Of a stretch of 34,883 nt of DNA, positions 15,151 to 23,452 are shown one piece after another. Each line of letters starts with the position of its first letter. Position 1 is the first letter of the stretch. The notes beneath the pieces are model-generated. The model was not told the DNA's origin. It saw nothing but the letters and a program-made list of their open reading frames with translations, and did no database searches. A program made the translations under genes and the position numbers. The stretch lies in IMG/VR virus record IMGVR_UViG_3300042402_001476, positions 1 to 34,883 of that record. One strand, given 5' to 3'. The stretch comes from a virus.

Positions 15151-15587
15151 AAGAAAAATTTAAACGTGCATACATGCAGACAGCGCAGACATTTGCCAAA
15201 TTGAGTTCTGCACGTAGATTACATGTTGGTGCTATTGTAGTCAAGGATGATAGAATTATCAGTATAGGCTACAACGGTATGCCAGCAGGTTGGGATAACA
15301 ACTGTGAAGATGAAACTCTCTACGAAGACGGCAGTGTAATACTTAAAACCAAACCTGAAGTATTACATGCAGAAACAAATGCAATTGCTAAACTTGCTAG
15401 ATCAAACGAAAGTGGTCTTGGTGCAGATATATTTGTGACTCATGCTCCTTGTTTGGATTGTGCCAAGCTCATTTATCAAAGCGGTATTCGTGCAGTTTAT
15501 TATGATAAAGATTATAGAGACATTACCGGATTGGAGTTCTTAAAGAAATCCGGGGTGGCAGTCGAGAAACTGCAGACTGAAGACTAA
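15147..15587 (+). CDS. dCMP deaminase (zinc cytidine/deoxycytidylate deaminase family)
   Basis: 146 residues. The zinc site is complete: HAETNAI (H74, proton-shuttle E76) and PCLDC (C102, C105). GYNGMPAGWDN before it is the substrate-loop motif typical of dCMP deaminases of the ComEB/T4 type. It converts dCMP to dUMP, the substrate of the thymidylate synthase encoded on the other strand at 22535-23452. Its last 65 bases run antisense over the end of the convergent gene at 15523-16671. Last gene of the long plus-strand operon. Confidence 0.95.
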   Translation: MKEKFKRAYMQTAQTFAKLSSARRLHVGAIVVKDDRIISIGYNGMPAGWDNNCEDETLYEDGSVILKTKPEVLHAETNAIAKLARSNESGLGADIFVTHAPCLDCAKLIYQSGIRAVYYDKDYRDITGLEFLKKSGVAVEKLQTED

Positions 15588-16671
15588 CGCTCATTTCGTT
15601 CCAAATACTGTTAACAAACTCTTTACTGTAAAAAAGTTCATAATTGTATTCAAGTATATGATTCATTCCTCGCAACATGTTTTCAAGATCCTGGTCTGAC
15701 GTGTTGCAGATTTCTTCGATTATTTTTACTACAGCTTGTATTCGTTCAATGGGATCAGCAATGTCATCATAACCTTCGTCCCACCAAGAATCAAATGTTT
15801 TAAATCCGTAGCTTTTTAAGTATTTTAAATTACCAACACATCCTAATAACACAAAAGGTTGTTTTGCTACAATAGGCTTAAATATTTTTTCAGTAAGATG
15901 AGTACGCTGATCCCAGAAGCATGTTTCTGTAACAACATGTAAAAAGCTTTCCATAATAGCAGGAATAGGTCCAATGGTTTGACTTCCGTTTGGTATATTG
16001 CCCTCACAATCAATTCTTAAAGGACCTTCAATCTCATCTAAATAGGACTTAATTTTTAAAACATAATCGGACGGTATATTATATTTGCTTATAGTTTCTA
16101 AAATATTTTTTTCATAACGACCGTGAACTGGACAAACTTCACTATAACTTACATGCCCTTGCCCTAATAAATTTCGTTGTGCTAATTCACCTATTAGAAA
16201 ACTTCTGTACACTCTAGAATTTCCAGTTATACGATTGAAGGTTATATATTTTTTGTTTATGGTTCTTTTAGATGGCGGAATTAAATTTGTACAAAATCGA
16301 TATCCTCTGTACCAATCAGCAGCAGCCAGCCCGTGGAAGAAATAATTGGCATCTTTAAAATTAAATTGATTAAGTATTTTAGTTTTTTCGATGCTTTCTT
16401 TTTCTGTGTTAAGTAATATAATAGGACGAGTAAACCCTTCGTCGTTCTTAAAGTTTTTAACAATATATTGAAAGATCGGCGTATTATAAAAAGAATACAG
16501 AGGTTCTTGATCGTATGCAATAACTAATGGACCAAATCCTCCATTTTGCAAAGATTCTATATTTTCTGGTTGAGTTGATCCAAAAGGATGAAAATATATT
16601 ACTGTGGGTTGTGCTATAATAGTGTTTAGATAGGACAACAAATTTTCATAATGACTGTGAATATTATACAT
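15523..16671 (-). CDS. Glycosyltransferase-like protein, paralog of the gene at the left edge
   Basis: 382 residues. The N-terminal half has alternating strands (TVIYFHPFGS, GPLVIAYDQEPL), then YITFNRITGNSRVYRS. The C-terminal half has VTETCF, LTEKIFKPI, PFVLLG and YGFKTFDSWWDEGYD, which align with the partial gene at 1-419. The ETxF...TEKxFKPI pattern resembles the donor-binding C-terminal region of GT-B/GT10-like enzymes; the exact family is uncertain. Its ATG (16671-16669) overlaps the ATG of the divergent gene in the palindrome CATG, and its 3' end overlaps the deaminase gene by 65 bases. No clear ribosome-binding site is seen upstream. Confidence 0.75.
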   Translation of the reverse strand: MYNIHSHYENLLSYLNTIIAQPTVIYFHPFGSTQPENIESLQNGGFGPLVIAYDQEPLYSFYNTPIFQYIVKNFKNDEGFTRPIILLNTEKESIEKTKILNQFNFKDANYFFHGLAAADWYRGYRFCTNLIPPSKRTINKKYITFNRITGNSRVYRSFLIGELAQRNLLGQGHVSYSEVCPVHGRYEKNILETISKYNIPSDYVLKIKSYLDEIEGPLRIDCEGNIPNGSQTIGPIPAIMESFLHVVTETCFWDQRTHLTEKIFKPIVAKQPFVLLGCVGNLKYLKSYGFKTFDSWWDEGYDDIADPIERIQAVVKIIEEICNTSDQDLENMLRGMNHILEYNYELFYSKEFVNSIWNEMSVSLQSAVSRLPPRISLRTPIR

Positions 16672-18526
16672 GTTTGATGTTTTTTATTATGGTGTTAAGC
16701 CGAATAGATTTGCACACGAGCAACCTGCTGACGGCCTAGAGGATGCTGCTGAAAAGAGTAGAACTGGGTTCTACTGGTATATTTATGGCGGCAATGATTA
16801 CGCAAATTTTGATTTTGATTGGCGCCCAGCGCCTTGGGAATCTCATCAAACGCATTGTTTTGGAACACAATGGCAACGTACAGGTGGCGCATATCTAGCA
16901 AACAAAGATACTGTTCAAAACAAGGAATGGCATTTTAGGACAGAACAAAAAGTCACACGCTGTGTTGAGAAATCTAAATGGATTGTGCCCGCCAATATAG
17001 ATGATTCAAATTTTGACTACAGTTGGCACCCGGACGAGTTAGAACCAGATTACGAATATCATTTTCCTACACAATGGCAGCGTGATGGCGGTCCTGTATA
17101 CCCGGGTACTGCTGGCGTAAAATTTGTTAGTAGTCAGCATATTCAATCAGGTGCCACACAAATCTTCTATATGGATTTCCTCAACAAAGGAAGTCATGAA
17201 CAGTTTGCTAAAATACAAAAGCGATATCCAGATGCAAAACTCACTCGTTATGTCGATAGCCATCTAAATGTGTTCAAGCGAATTGCAAACTTGGCAACCA
17301 CAGAGTATGTTTGGATCATTAGTAGTTTTTGTATGTACGCAGATTTTGATTTTACTTGGCACCCTGCACCTGAACAACGAGAAATGATTCATGTATTTCC
17401 TACGTATTCGCATAGTGGGCAATATGCACAACGACGAGGAGATACCTTTTATATACACGTTCCTTCCTTGAGAACACAACTATATGAGTTGGAATTGCTT
17501 GATTGGTTTAATGTTATACATTATTGTAACACTCAAATAGTGCCAGTGGATGTTCCGATTGTTCAATACAATAGTGATAGTATTGTTGAACCAATTGCCA
17601 ATCATGACTTTCAATTTCCTTATACCATTTTCAAGACAACAGAATTTCCACTTTATCCAGTTTTTACACCACCGTGTATATGGCATCCAAAAGATAGAAT
17701 TGCAGAGCCATTGAATCAGTCGGGTAGCATGAGTCTAGTACCTAGAGAAGCTCGAGCACATGTCAAGACACAATTGTATGATTATCCGTATGTTTCCGAC
17801 AAAAAAGAGACATTTTATACTGATCGACCACTGAATATTGTGTATATCAGCAACGGCGAGCCTGATGCAGAACGCTGGTACAATCATTTAGTAACAGTAG
17901 TAGACGCACAGATACCACATGGACATCAAAAGGTGCACAGAGTAAAAAATGTCAATGGACGAGTTGCTGCATACCATGCTGCTGCACAAGCCAGTGAGTC
18001 GGCGTGGTTCTTTGCTGTGTTTGCTAAATTAGAAGTTGTGGGCAGCTTTGATTTTACTTGGCAACCGGACTATTGGCAAGAAGCCAAGCATTACATATTC
18101 CATAGTCGCAATTGTCTTAACGGTTTAGAGTACGGACATATGGGTGTGATTGCTTACAACAAACGATTGGTATTAGAAACCATTGAGTCTGGACTAGACT
18201 TTACACTAAGTCAAAAACACACTGTGGTTCCTGAACTAAGTGCCATTGCATATTTTAACCAAGATCCATGGACCACTTGGCGTACAGCATTTAGAGAAGT
18301 ATTAAAATTAAAATTGTTTATGGATCATTCACCTACACTCGAAACTGAACATAGATTGGATACTTGGTTATTAACTGCTAACGGAGATCATAGTGAATGG
18401 TGTTTACGTGGAGCCCGTGATGCAGTTGACTATTACACGGAAGTTGCAGGCGAATACGATCGACTAATGCTTAGTTTTGATTGGCCTTGGTTGGCCGATA
18501 GATTTAGGACTCTATATAACGTTTGA
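16670..18526 (+). CDS. Large glycosyltransferase-like protein with four repeated modules
   Basis: 618 residues from MFDVFYYG. A repeated unit can be read by eye: an aromatic strand (WYIYGGN, WIVPAN, WIISSF, WFFAVF), then F-D-F/Y-x-W-x-P (residues 47, 115, 226, 460), then a conserved block. In copies 1 and 2 this block is QWQRxGG (68, 136). The C-terminal part (about 388-618: NIVYISNGEP, VKNVNGRVAAYHAAAQ, CLNGLEYGHMGVI) resembles GT-A-type glycosyltransferases of marine phages and bacteria. However, the place where a D-x-D metal motif would sit reads FAVFAKLEV, so catalysis is doubtful. It may be a glycan-binding or processive transferase. The last 23 bases overlap the convergent aminotransferase gene. 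Confidence 0.72.
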   Translation: MFDVFYYGVKPNRFAHEQPADGLEDAAEKSRTGFYWYIYGGNDYANFDFDWRPAPWESHQTHCFGTQWQRTGGAYLANKDTVQNKEWHFRTEQKVTRCVEKSKWIVPANIDDSNFDYSWHPDELEPDYEYHFPTQWQRDGGPVYPGTAGVKFVSSQHIQSGATQIFYMDFLNKGSHEQFAKIQKRYPDAKLTRYVDSHLNVFKRIANLATTEYVWIISSFCMYADFDFTWHPAPEQREMIHVFPTYSHSGQYAQRRGDTFYIHVPSLRTQLYELELLDWFNVIHYCNTQIVPVDVPIVQYNSDSIVEPIANHDFQFPYTIFKTTEFPLYPVFTPPCIWHPKDRIAEPLNQSGSMSLVPREARAHVKTQLYDYPYVSDKKETFYTDRPLNIVYISNGEPDAERWYNHLVTVVDAQIPHGHQKVHRVKNVNGRVAAYHAAAQASESAWFFAVFAKLEVVGSFDFTWQPDYWQEAKHYIFHSRNCLNGLEYGHMGVIAYNKRLVLETIESGLDFTLSQKHTVVPELSAIAYFNQDPWTTWRTAFREVLKLKLFMDHSPTLETEHRLDTWLLTANGDHSEWCLRGARDAVDYYTEVAGEYDRLMLSFDWPWLADRFRTLYNV

Positions 18527-19604
18527 CACTGTCAGCAACTGTTTCGACTTCAGCATCTGACAACTCAGGATATATAGGCAAACTCAAACATTCTCTAGTG
18601 AAACTACTGGTTTCTGTATATAGATCTCTACTGTAGTCAACATAGTTAAATCCAACACCTAGATCATATAGAGCATTTTCGTAATGTATTTTGGTTTCTA
18701 TACCATCTAAGCTTAGTCTTTGCATTAGACTATTCCTATGATGTGTTCTGATTACAAACTTATGCCAGGCATGTTCAACACCTTCGTTTGGCGTAAGAAT
18801 ATCTACGTATTGATACAGTTGATCCGTATAATACTCAGCGATTTGTCGTCTACGATCCTGCCATGAGTCGAAGTGATTAAGTTTAACTAACATTTGAGCA
18901 CAGTCGGCTTCACTCATTTTACTGTTAGTTCCTGGTGAGTCGTGTATGGGCTTACCATTGTCTCTTAGCGACAGGCAAGTATTATAGTAATCAAGATCGT
19001 CGGTTAAGATCATTCCGCCTGAACCATAATTGTTCAAGTTCTTAGTTGGATCAAAACTTAGTACACTGATATCTCCCATCTTGCCGCTAGGTGTACCTTG
19101 ATAGCTCGCACCAAAACTCTGTGCAGCATCTTCGATTATAACTAAATCGTCGTTGAAGAATTCTGTTTGCATTCTAAATCTATTCCAATCAATACAATTA
19201 CCGAATAAATTAGCGTACATTACAGCGCCAACGCTTTCATCTAATTTGTAATGGTAGGACTCTAAATCTAAAATACCTTTAAAATCTATATCGCAAAATA
19301 CCGGAATGAAGCCATTCATTAGCACACTGTTGATTGTGGCTACAAAACTGACAGCGGGAATTAAAACAGCATAAGGAGGTTTCGTTAACACAGCCTGCTG
19401 TGCAAATATTAGACCTTGAGTACCTGAGTTTACTGCCAATGCATAAGATCTATTACAGCGTCTTGCAATTCGCAATTCAAATTCTTTGGTGTAGTGTCCG
19501 TCTAATACCTGACCAGTAGCATACACTCTATCTGTAATATCAAGAATTTCTTCTCGCAGATTTTTATATTGCCTAGCTACACCAAAGAAAGGTATAATGT
19601 TCAT
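18504..19604 (-). CDS. DegT/DnrJ/EryC1/StrS family PLP-dependent sugar aminotransferase
   Basis: 366 residues from ATG 19604, chosen over an in-frame ATG 36 bases upstream because it gives an ATGA overlap with the epimerase stop and begins MNIIPFFGVARQY as family members do. NSGTQGL (59-65) binds the cofactor phosphate, EDAAQSFGA (D159, Q162) contacts the pyridine ring, and FDPTKNLNNYGSGG carries the Schiff-base lysine K188. These enzymes aminate keto-sugars bound to nucleotides. The neighbouring epimerase/dehydratase is a natural partner in making an amino sugar. The 3' end converges on the 618-residue glycosyltransferase-like gene without a visible terminator. Confidence 0.93.
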   Translation of the reverse strand: MNIIPFFGVARQYKNLREEILDITDRVYATGQVLDGHYTKEFELRIARRCNRSYALAVNSGTQGLIFAQQAVLTKPPYAVLIPAVSFVATINSVLMNGFIPVFCDIDFKGILDLESYHYKLDESVGAVMYANLFGNCIDWNRFRMQTEFFNDDLVIIEDAAQSFGASYQGTPSGKMGDISVLSFDPTKNLNNYGSGGMILTDDLDYYNTCLSLRDNGKPIHDSPGTNSKMSEADCAQMLVKLNHFDSWQDRRRQIAEYYTDQLYQYVDILTPNEGVEHAWHKFVIRTHHRNSLMQRLSLDGIETKIHYENALYDLGVGFNYVDYSRDLYTETSSFTRECLSLPIYPELSDAEVETVADSVKRYIES

Positions 19605-20569
19605 AGTCGATTCTGCCAATAGGTTGACAACTTTAGCCAATTGATATAACGTTCAAATCCTTCTTCTACATCAATCGTGGGATTGTAGCCAAAATCATTT
19701 TGTGCTCGTGCGATACTTAATCTTCCACGACTGGGGAAATTTAAATCCCTTTCAGCTAGTTTAACAGAACCGCCACCTACTATTTGAGTTATTAGATCGG
19801 CCGCTTCGGCTAAAGTAATAGTGTTTTTGTTGCTGCGTGTGATATTATAAATTTTATTAGCAGTATCTTTACTTACAACAGCATCGGCAATACCTTGTGC
19901 AGTATCGTCAACATGTGTAAAATCTAGTCTTTCGTTTGCGCCACGTACAACTAGGTCTTGGTTGCGTAGTGCTGCCAATACAAATTTACTCACAACACGA
20001 TCGTCAACATCCCACTCGCCGTATACCGCACTAGGACGAATGATAACATATTCTATACCGTGTCTGGTACAGTAGTCTTCGACTAATTTTTCTCCCATGT
20101 ACTTCATGATACCATATTGTCCTTGCGGATTACACACAGCATCTTCAGTTACACCAGATTCAAAATCGCCATATACCATACTTGAACTAATGTATACGAA
20201 TCTTCGAACCTTGTAAGTTGCCGCAGCTTCTAGTAGATTGATAAGACCCGTGATCATTACTTGACTGGCAGTGACAGGATCTTGCTGTACAACTTTTTGC
20301 CTAGGAAAACTAGCAAGATGCACAATACATTTGATATCAAATATTCCAACGTGACTCTTAATAGCGTTGGTATCTCTGATATCTACTACCAATGGAGCGT
20401 ATCCTGATCGATTGACCCTACCAGAAATTAAATACGCAAGTTCATCTTGAGGAATAAATCCATAGTTAGTTCTGGAGTCAACGCTATAACAATCAACACC
20501 TTTGTCACGTAAAAGTTTAATTACATTATGCCCAATGAAACCGGCACCGCCAGTAATAAGTGTTTTCAT
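19601..20569 (-). CDS. NAD-dependent sugar-nucleotide epimerase/dehydratase (extended SDR)
   Basis: 322 residues. The NAD site is TGGAGFIG (6-13), with D31 at the end of the second strand for the ribose. YISSSMVYGD carries the catalytic Ser, and Y152xxxK156 (YGIMK) is the active-site pair. RPSAVYGEWD and the DFTHVDDTAQG block at the C-terminal side are typical of GalE/WbpP-like enzymes acting on UDP- or dTDP-sugars. Complete length for the family. Overlaps the small gene upstream and the aminotransferase downstream by 4 bases each, forming a coupled sugar-nucleotide unit. Confidence 0.94.
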   Translation of the reverse strand: MKTLITGGAGFIGHNVIKLLRDKGVDCYSVDSRTNYGFIPQDELAYLISGRVNRSGYAPLVVDIRDTNAIKSHVGIFDIKCIVHLASFPRQKVVQQDPVTASQVMITGLINLLEAAATYKVRRFVYISSSMVYGDFESGVTEDAVCNPQGQYGIMKYMGEKLVEDYCTRHGIEYVIIRPSAVYGEWDVDDRVVSKFVLAALRNQDLVVRGANERLDFTHVDDTAQGIADAVVSKDTANKIYNITRSNKNTITLAEAADLITQIVGGGSVKLAERDLNFPSRGRLSIARAQNDFGYNPTIDVEEGFERYINWLKLSTYWQNRL

Positions 20570-20793
20570 CTATATTTCAAGGTAAAATAAGTTGCATCTT
20601 CGTCAGACAAGTTGCCGTAAATAACAACTTGATATCCGTAAGTGTCAAAATCTGGCGCTATTCTAAATGAAGCGTCAGTACAATGTGCCATAACCCATGT
20701 GCCCATTTCTGATTTTTGCCAATCAAGAATAGGACCAGCTGCATAGATTTCTGGATCCTCTACATCACCTAATGTAAATGTATGAAAAATCAT
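20566..20793 (-). CDS. Small conserved phage protein of unknown function
   Basis: 75 residues, beginning MIFHTFTLGDVEDPEIYAAG and containing DWQKSEMGTWVMAHC, a pattern I recall from small marine-phage proteins that lack an assigned role. Predicted soluble, mixed alpha/beta, ending in a strand-rich part (YGYQVVIYGNL). It sits between an SGNH-like gene and the epimerase with 4-base overlaps on both sides, so it is translated with them. Confidence 0.8.
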   Translation of the reverse strand: MIFHTFTLGDVEDPEIYAAGPILDWQKSEMGTWVMAHCTDASFRIAPDFDTYGYQVVIYGNLSDEDATYFTLKYR

Positions 20794-21437
20794 TTGTAAA
20801 GATCGGTGTATTTTAAATATATCTGATCAGCATACCATTTATGATGCAATGGTCCTGGGTGCATATGATCAAATCCATAATCAATAAATGAATAATCGTT
20901 TTGATCAAATAATACTATTGAATTTTTTATATCTTTTGTGAAGTCAATTGTTTGTAAATCGTGTTCTTGACCGTTTAATGGCATAACCGCTAGAATAAAT
21001 TCAGCTTCAATTTTGTCGAGGTAGTTTTTAACTTGACAGATATGCGTAAATGATTCGTATAGCATGTGATTGCTTACCAGCAGATTTTCGTTTATGTAAT
21101 TCTTAACAATTGGAAAATCTTTATAATTGGCCACACCTATATGATACTGAATATTTTTATCATCTAAGAAAGTAAATCTACTGGCTCCGGTAAGAGCCCA
21201 CACAACAACGTCATTTTTCTTTATATCTGATCTTAGTATTTGATCAGCAGCCCAAGAAACAGAAGTTCCGGATCGTGTCAGAAAACTAACTGGAAGATTT
21301 AATTTTTCTGCCAACAATTGACCAAATCGCTGATCCCTTTGGATTCCATGTCCGTGAGCAAAACTACATCCGGCTACCCATAATTGATAGCTGTCGGTCT
21401 TTCTTGAATCTACAAGATTTAAAAAATTTAAATCCAT
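20790..21437 (-). CDS. SGNH-like protein, GCSFAHG type (4 of 5)
   Basis: 215 residues. The first block is VAGCSFAHGHG, where the usual GDS is GCS (S25). RFGQLLAEKLNLPV and RSGTSVSWAADQI follow, and DHMHPGPLHH (D190, H193) closes the protein. It is clearly related to the upstream neighbour at 21438-22538 (SFAHGHG, RFGQ, LPVSFL, AADQILxSDI, HPGP) but lacks that protein's N-terminal domain. Its start follows the upstream stop with no spacing. Members of the fold are esterases or acyltransferases; the Cys for Asp change in the first block is shared by this subgroup. Confidence 0.78.
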   Translation of the reverse strand: MDLNFLNLVDSRKTDSYQLWVAGCSFAHGHGIQRDQRFGQLLAEKLNLPVSFLTRSGTSVSWAADQILRSDIKKNDVVVWALTGASRFTFLDDKNIQYHIGVANYKDFPIVKNYINENLLVSNHMLYESFTHICQVKNYLDKIEAEFILAVMPLNGQEHDLQTIDFTKDIKNSIVLFDQNDYSFIDYGFDHMHPGPLHHKWYADQIYLKYTDLYK

Positions 21438-22538
21438 TCAACGATATACTTGATTATATACTGCTAACAATTCATCGGCGTAAATTGCATGCTGTCGCGG
21501 ACCAGGATGATGAGCACCTTGAGACAACGAAGGATCAATTGATGGATCTTCATTGTTAATATCAGTATAACTACGAATTACTATATCAGCCCATGGATAT
21601 TCTGGACGTATTACAAACAGTCTTGGATCGTTTTTGCCAATAATGTACTGAATCATTTTCCCCATATAATTCAAATACGGAGAATCTATATCAGCGAAAT
21701 ACCCCATTAAATATTCAACTTCAATTTTGTTTAAATAATTAACAACTTGTTCGATGTGATTTATTGAATCATATAAACTGTGATCTGAAAGCAAGAATGA
21801 TTCTGATATCATACGCTTTACATGAGATATTTTTTGATTGTTTGGAAACAGACTTTTAATTGATGTTCTTTGAGATTGATCAAGCAAGTGAATAGTAATA
21901 GGCCACACTCTCTCGTCGGTGTATATAGTAGTACGAGCAGTTCCAGTAATACCCCAAAGTACAATATCGCCTGACCGTATATCTGATTTAAGTATTTGAT
22001 CAGCAGCCCATTGATTTGATGCACCGGTCATTGATAAAAAAGAAACTGGCAGTCCAAGACGGTCGGCGAATCGCTGACCAAATCTCAAGTCGATATCATC
22101 AAGACCGTGGCCGTGTGCAAAACTACAGCCTACAACCCAGACTTGTTTGCCATCGGTTTGTCTTTGTGCAACTGGGTCTAATAAGGAAGGCTTAACAAAT
22201 TTTGTAGGTTCATAATCTACAGCTCCTCTACCGTATTCGCCGGCTTTAAGCATCTTAACTGGCCGACAAGTGTGTATATATTCCAGCCATCCAATGGTAT
22301 ATTGTTTGACATCTTCGGAAGTCCACGAAACAGGTTGTACAAAGATTAGTTCTTTGCAACTATAAAGAATGTCATATAATTTCTTAGGCACAAAATTTTT
22401 TGTATGCAAATACACAGTGTTTCTTAATTTTATACCGTATTCTTCATACGGTATAGCTGATCGATCGATACTTTGTACTAACACACGAAAAGAAGTAGTA
22501 TCGTCCCCAACATACACTGTCAAGTCTTCGACCATCAT
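21438..22538 (-). CDS. SGNH-like protein with extra N-terminal domain (5 of 5)
   Basis: 366 residues. Residues 1-120 form a separate domain (LTVYVGDD, TVYLHTKNF, LYDILYSCKELIFVQPVSW) of the kind that precedes SGNH domains in marine phages. Residues 131-366 are the SGNH part: VVGCSFAHGHG (S139), RFGQRFADRLGLPV, GASNQWAADQI and GAHHPGP (H344). It is a tandem paralog of the following shorter gene. The ATG overlaps the thymidylate synthase stop by 4 bases. Probable sugar esterase or acyltransferase; the N-terminal domain could bind its carrier or partner. Confidence 0.78.
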   Translation of the reverse strand: MMVEDLTVYVGDDTTSFRVLVQSIDRSAIPYEEYGIKLRNTVYLHTKNFVPKKLYDILYSCKELIFVQPVSWTSEDVKQYTIGWLEYIHTCRPVKMLKAGEYGRGAVDYEPTKFVKPSLLDPVAQRQTDGKQVWVVGCSFAHGHGLDDIDLRFGQRFADRLGLPVSFLSMTGASNQWAADQILKSDIRSGDIVLWGITGTARTTIYTDERVWPITIHLLDQSQRTSIKSLFPNNQKISHVKRMISESFLLSDHSLYDSINHIEQVVNYLNKIEVEYLMGYFADIDSPYLNYMGKMIQYIIGKNDPRLFVIRPEYPWADIVIRSYTDINNEDPSIDPSLSQGAHHPGPRQHAIYADELLAVYNQVYR

Positions 22539-23452
22539 ACAGCCATCTTGGCCTTAATAGCGTCGTGCGATTGATAGTTTTCTAATCTAATGTCTGCCAT
22601 GGTAAACTTGGTAATATCAGTAATCTCAGGATTGAGGTACAATTGCGGGGCAGGAAATGGTTCACGTGTCAACTGTTCATTAACCTGCTCTACATGGTCT
22701 AGGTATATGTGTGCATCGCCTAGAACGTGAACGAACTCGCCGACTTTTAAACCGCACACTTGTGCTATCATAGCCGTTAATAGGCTATAGCTGGCGACAT
22801 TGAACGGTACACCTAGAAACATGTCGCAACTTCTTTGATACATCTGGCAACTGAGTTTGCCATCCGCTACATAAAACTGTGCAAAGCAATGACACGGGGG
22901 CAGAGCCATGAGTTCTAATTCCCCAGGGTTCCACGCTGTCAATATATGTCGTCGTCCGTATGGGTCTGCTTTGATACCCTCGATCAACGCCTTTAGTTGA
23001 TCAACTTCTTTTACTTCTACATCATTTCCTACTCTACGATAAGTACTGCCAAATCCATCTTTAAACGTAGCATTAGCTTCGCGAGGTTTAATAGCACGCC
23101 AGTGCCTCCACTGCACGCCGTATACTCGACCTAGGTCGCCCTCGTACTTAGCCTTTGGCTTCCAGTAAGGAGCCATTGCATTAGGAGTCCAGATAGTCAC
23201 AGTGCCGTCTTGGGTTCCGTGTGTGATTTCTGCTAACCTACGCTCATCACCTGAACCTTCAATCATCCAAAGCAACTCACCGACAACACTCTTCCACGCT
23301 AACTTTTTAGTAGTAATAGCAGGAAAGCCTTGGGATAAATCATAGCGTTGTTGCATACCAAATCGTGATATGGTACCTACGCCAGTACGATCATCTCTGC
23401 GTGTCCCTGTTTCTAAAACATCACGCAATGCTGTTAAGTATTGTTGTTCCAT
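22535..23452 (-). CDS. thyA: Thymidylate synthase
   Basis: 305 residues. TGTRRDDRTGVGT binds the phosphate, LPPCHCFAQFYV contains the nucleophile C187, QRSCDMFLGVPFN provides the dUMP-binding Arg, Ser, Asp and Asn, and HVLGDAHIYLDH is the C-terminal folate/dUMP block. It methylates dUMP to dTMP using methylene-tetrahydrofolate. There is an extra segment of about 25 residues (roughly 122-148) between the QWRHW strand and DQL, compared with E. coli ThyA. The C-terminus ends KMAV, close to the usual ...xAV ending. It starts directly after the DHFR stop, which supplies reduced folate. Confidence 0.97.
   Translation of the reverse strand: MEQQYLTALRDVLETGTRRDDRTGVGTISRFGMQQRYDLSQGFPAITTKKLAWKSVVGELLWMIEGSGDERRLAEITHGTQDGTVTIWTPNAMAPYWKPKAKYEGDLGRVYGVQWRHWRAIKPREANATFKDGFGSTYRRVGNDVEVKEVDQLKALIEGIKADPYGRRHILTAWNPGELELMALPPCHCFAQFYVADGKLSCQMYQRSCDMFLGVPFNVASYSLLTAMIAQVCGLKVGEFVHVLGDAHIYLDHVEQVNEQLTREPFPAPQLYLNPEITDITKFTMADIRLENYQSHDAIKAKMAV

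Noticed and set aside
412-15587. The plus-strand operon as a classical RiPP cluster
   Set aside because: Several radical SAM proteins and one tiny gene are suggestive, but there is no leader-like precursor with a Cys- or Gly-rich core, no RRE domain, no dedicated transporter and no processing protease in the window.
15588-18526. Terminators at the convergent gene ends near 15587 and 18526
   Set aside because: The genes overlap antisense by 65 and 23 bases and I found no G+C-rich stem followed by a T-tract on either strand there.
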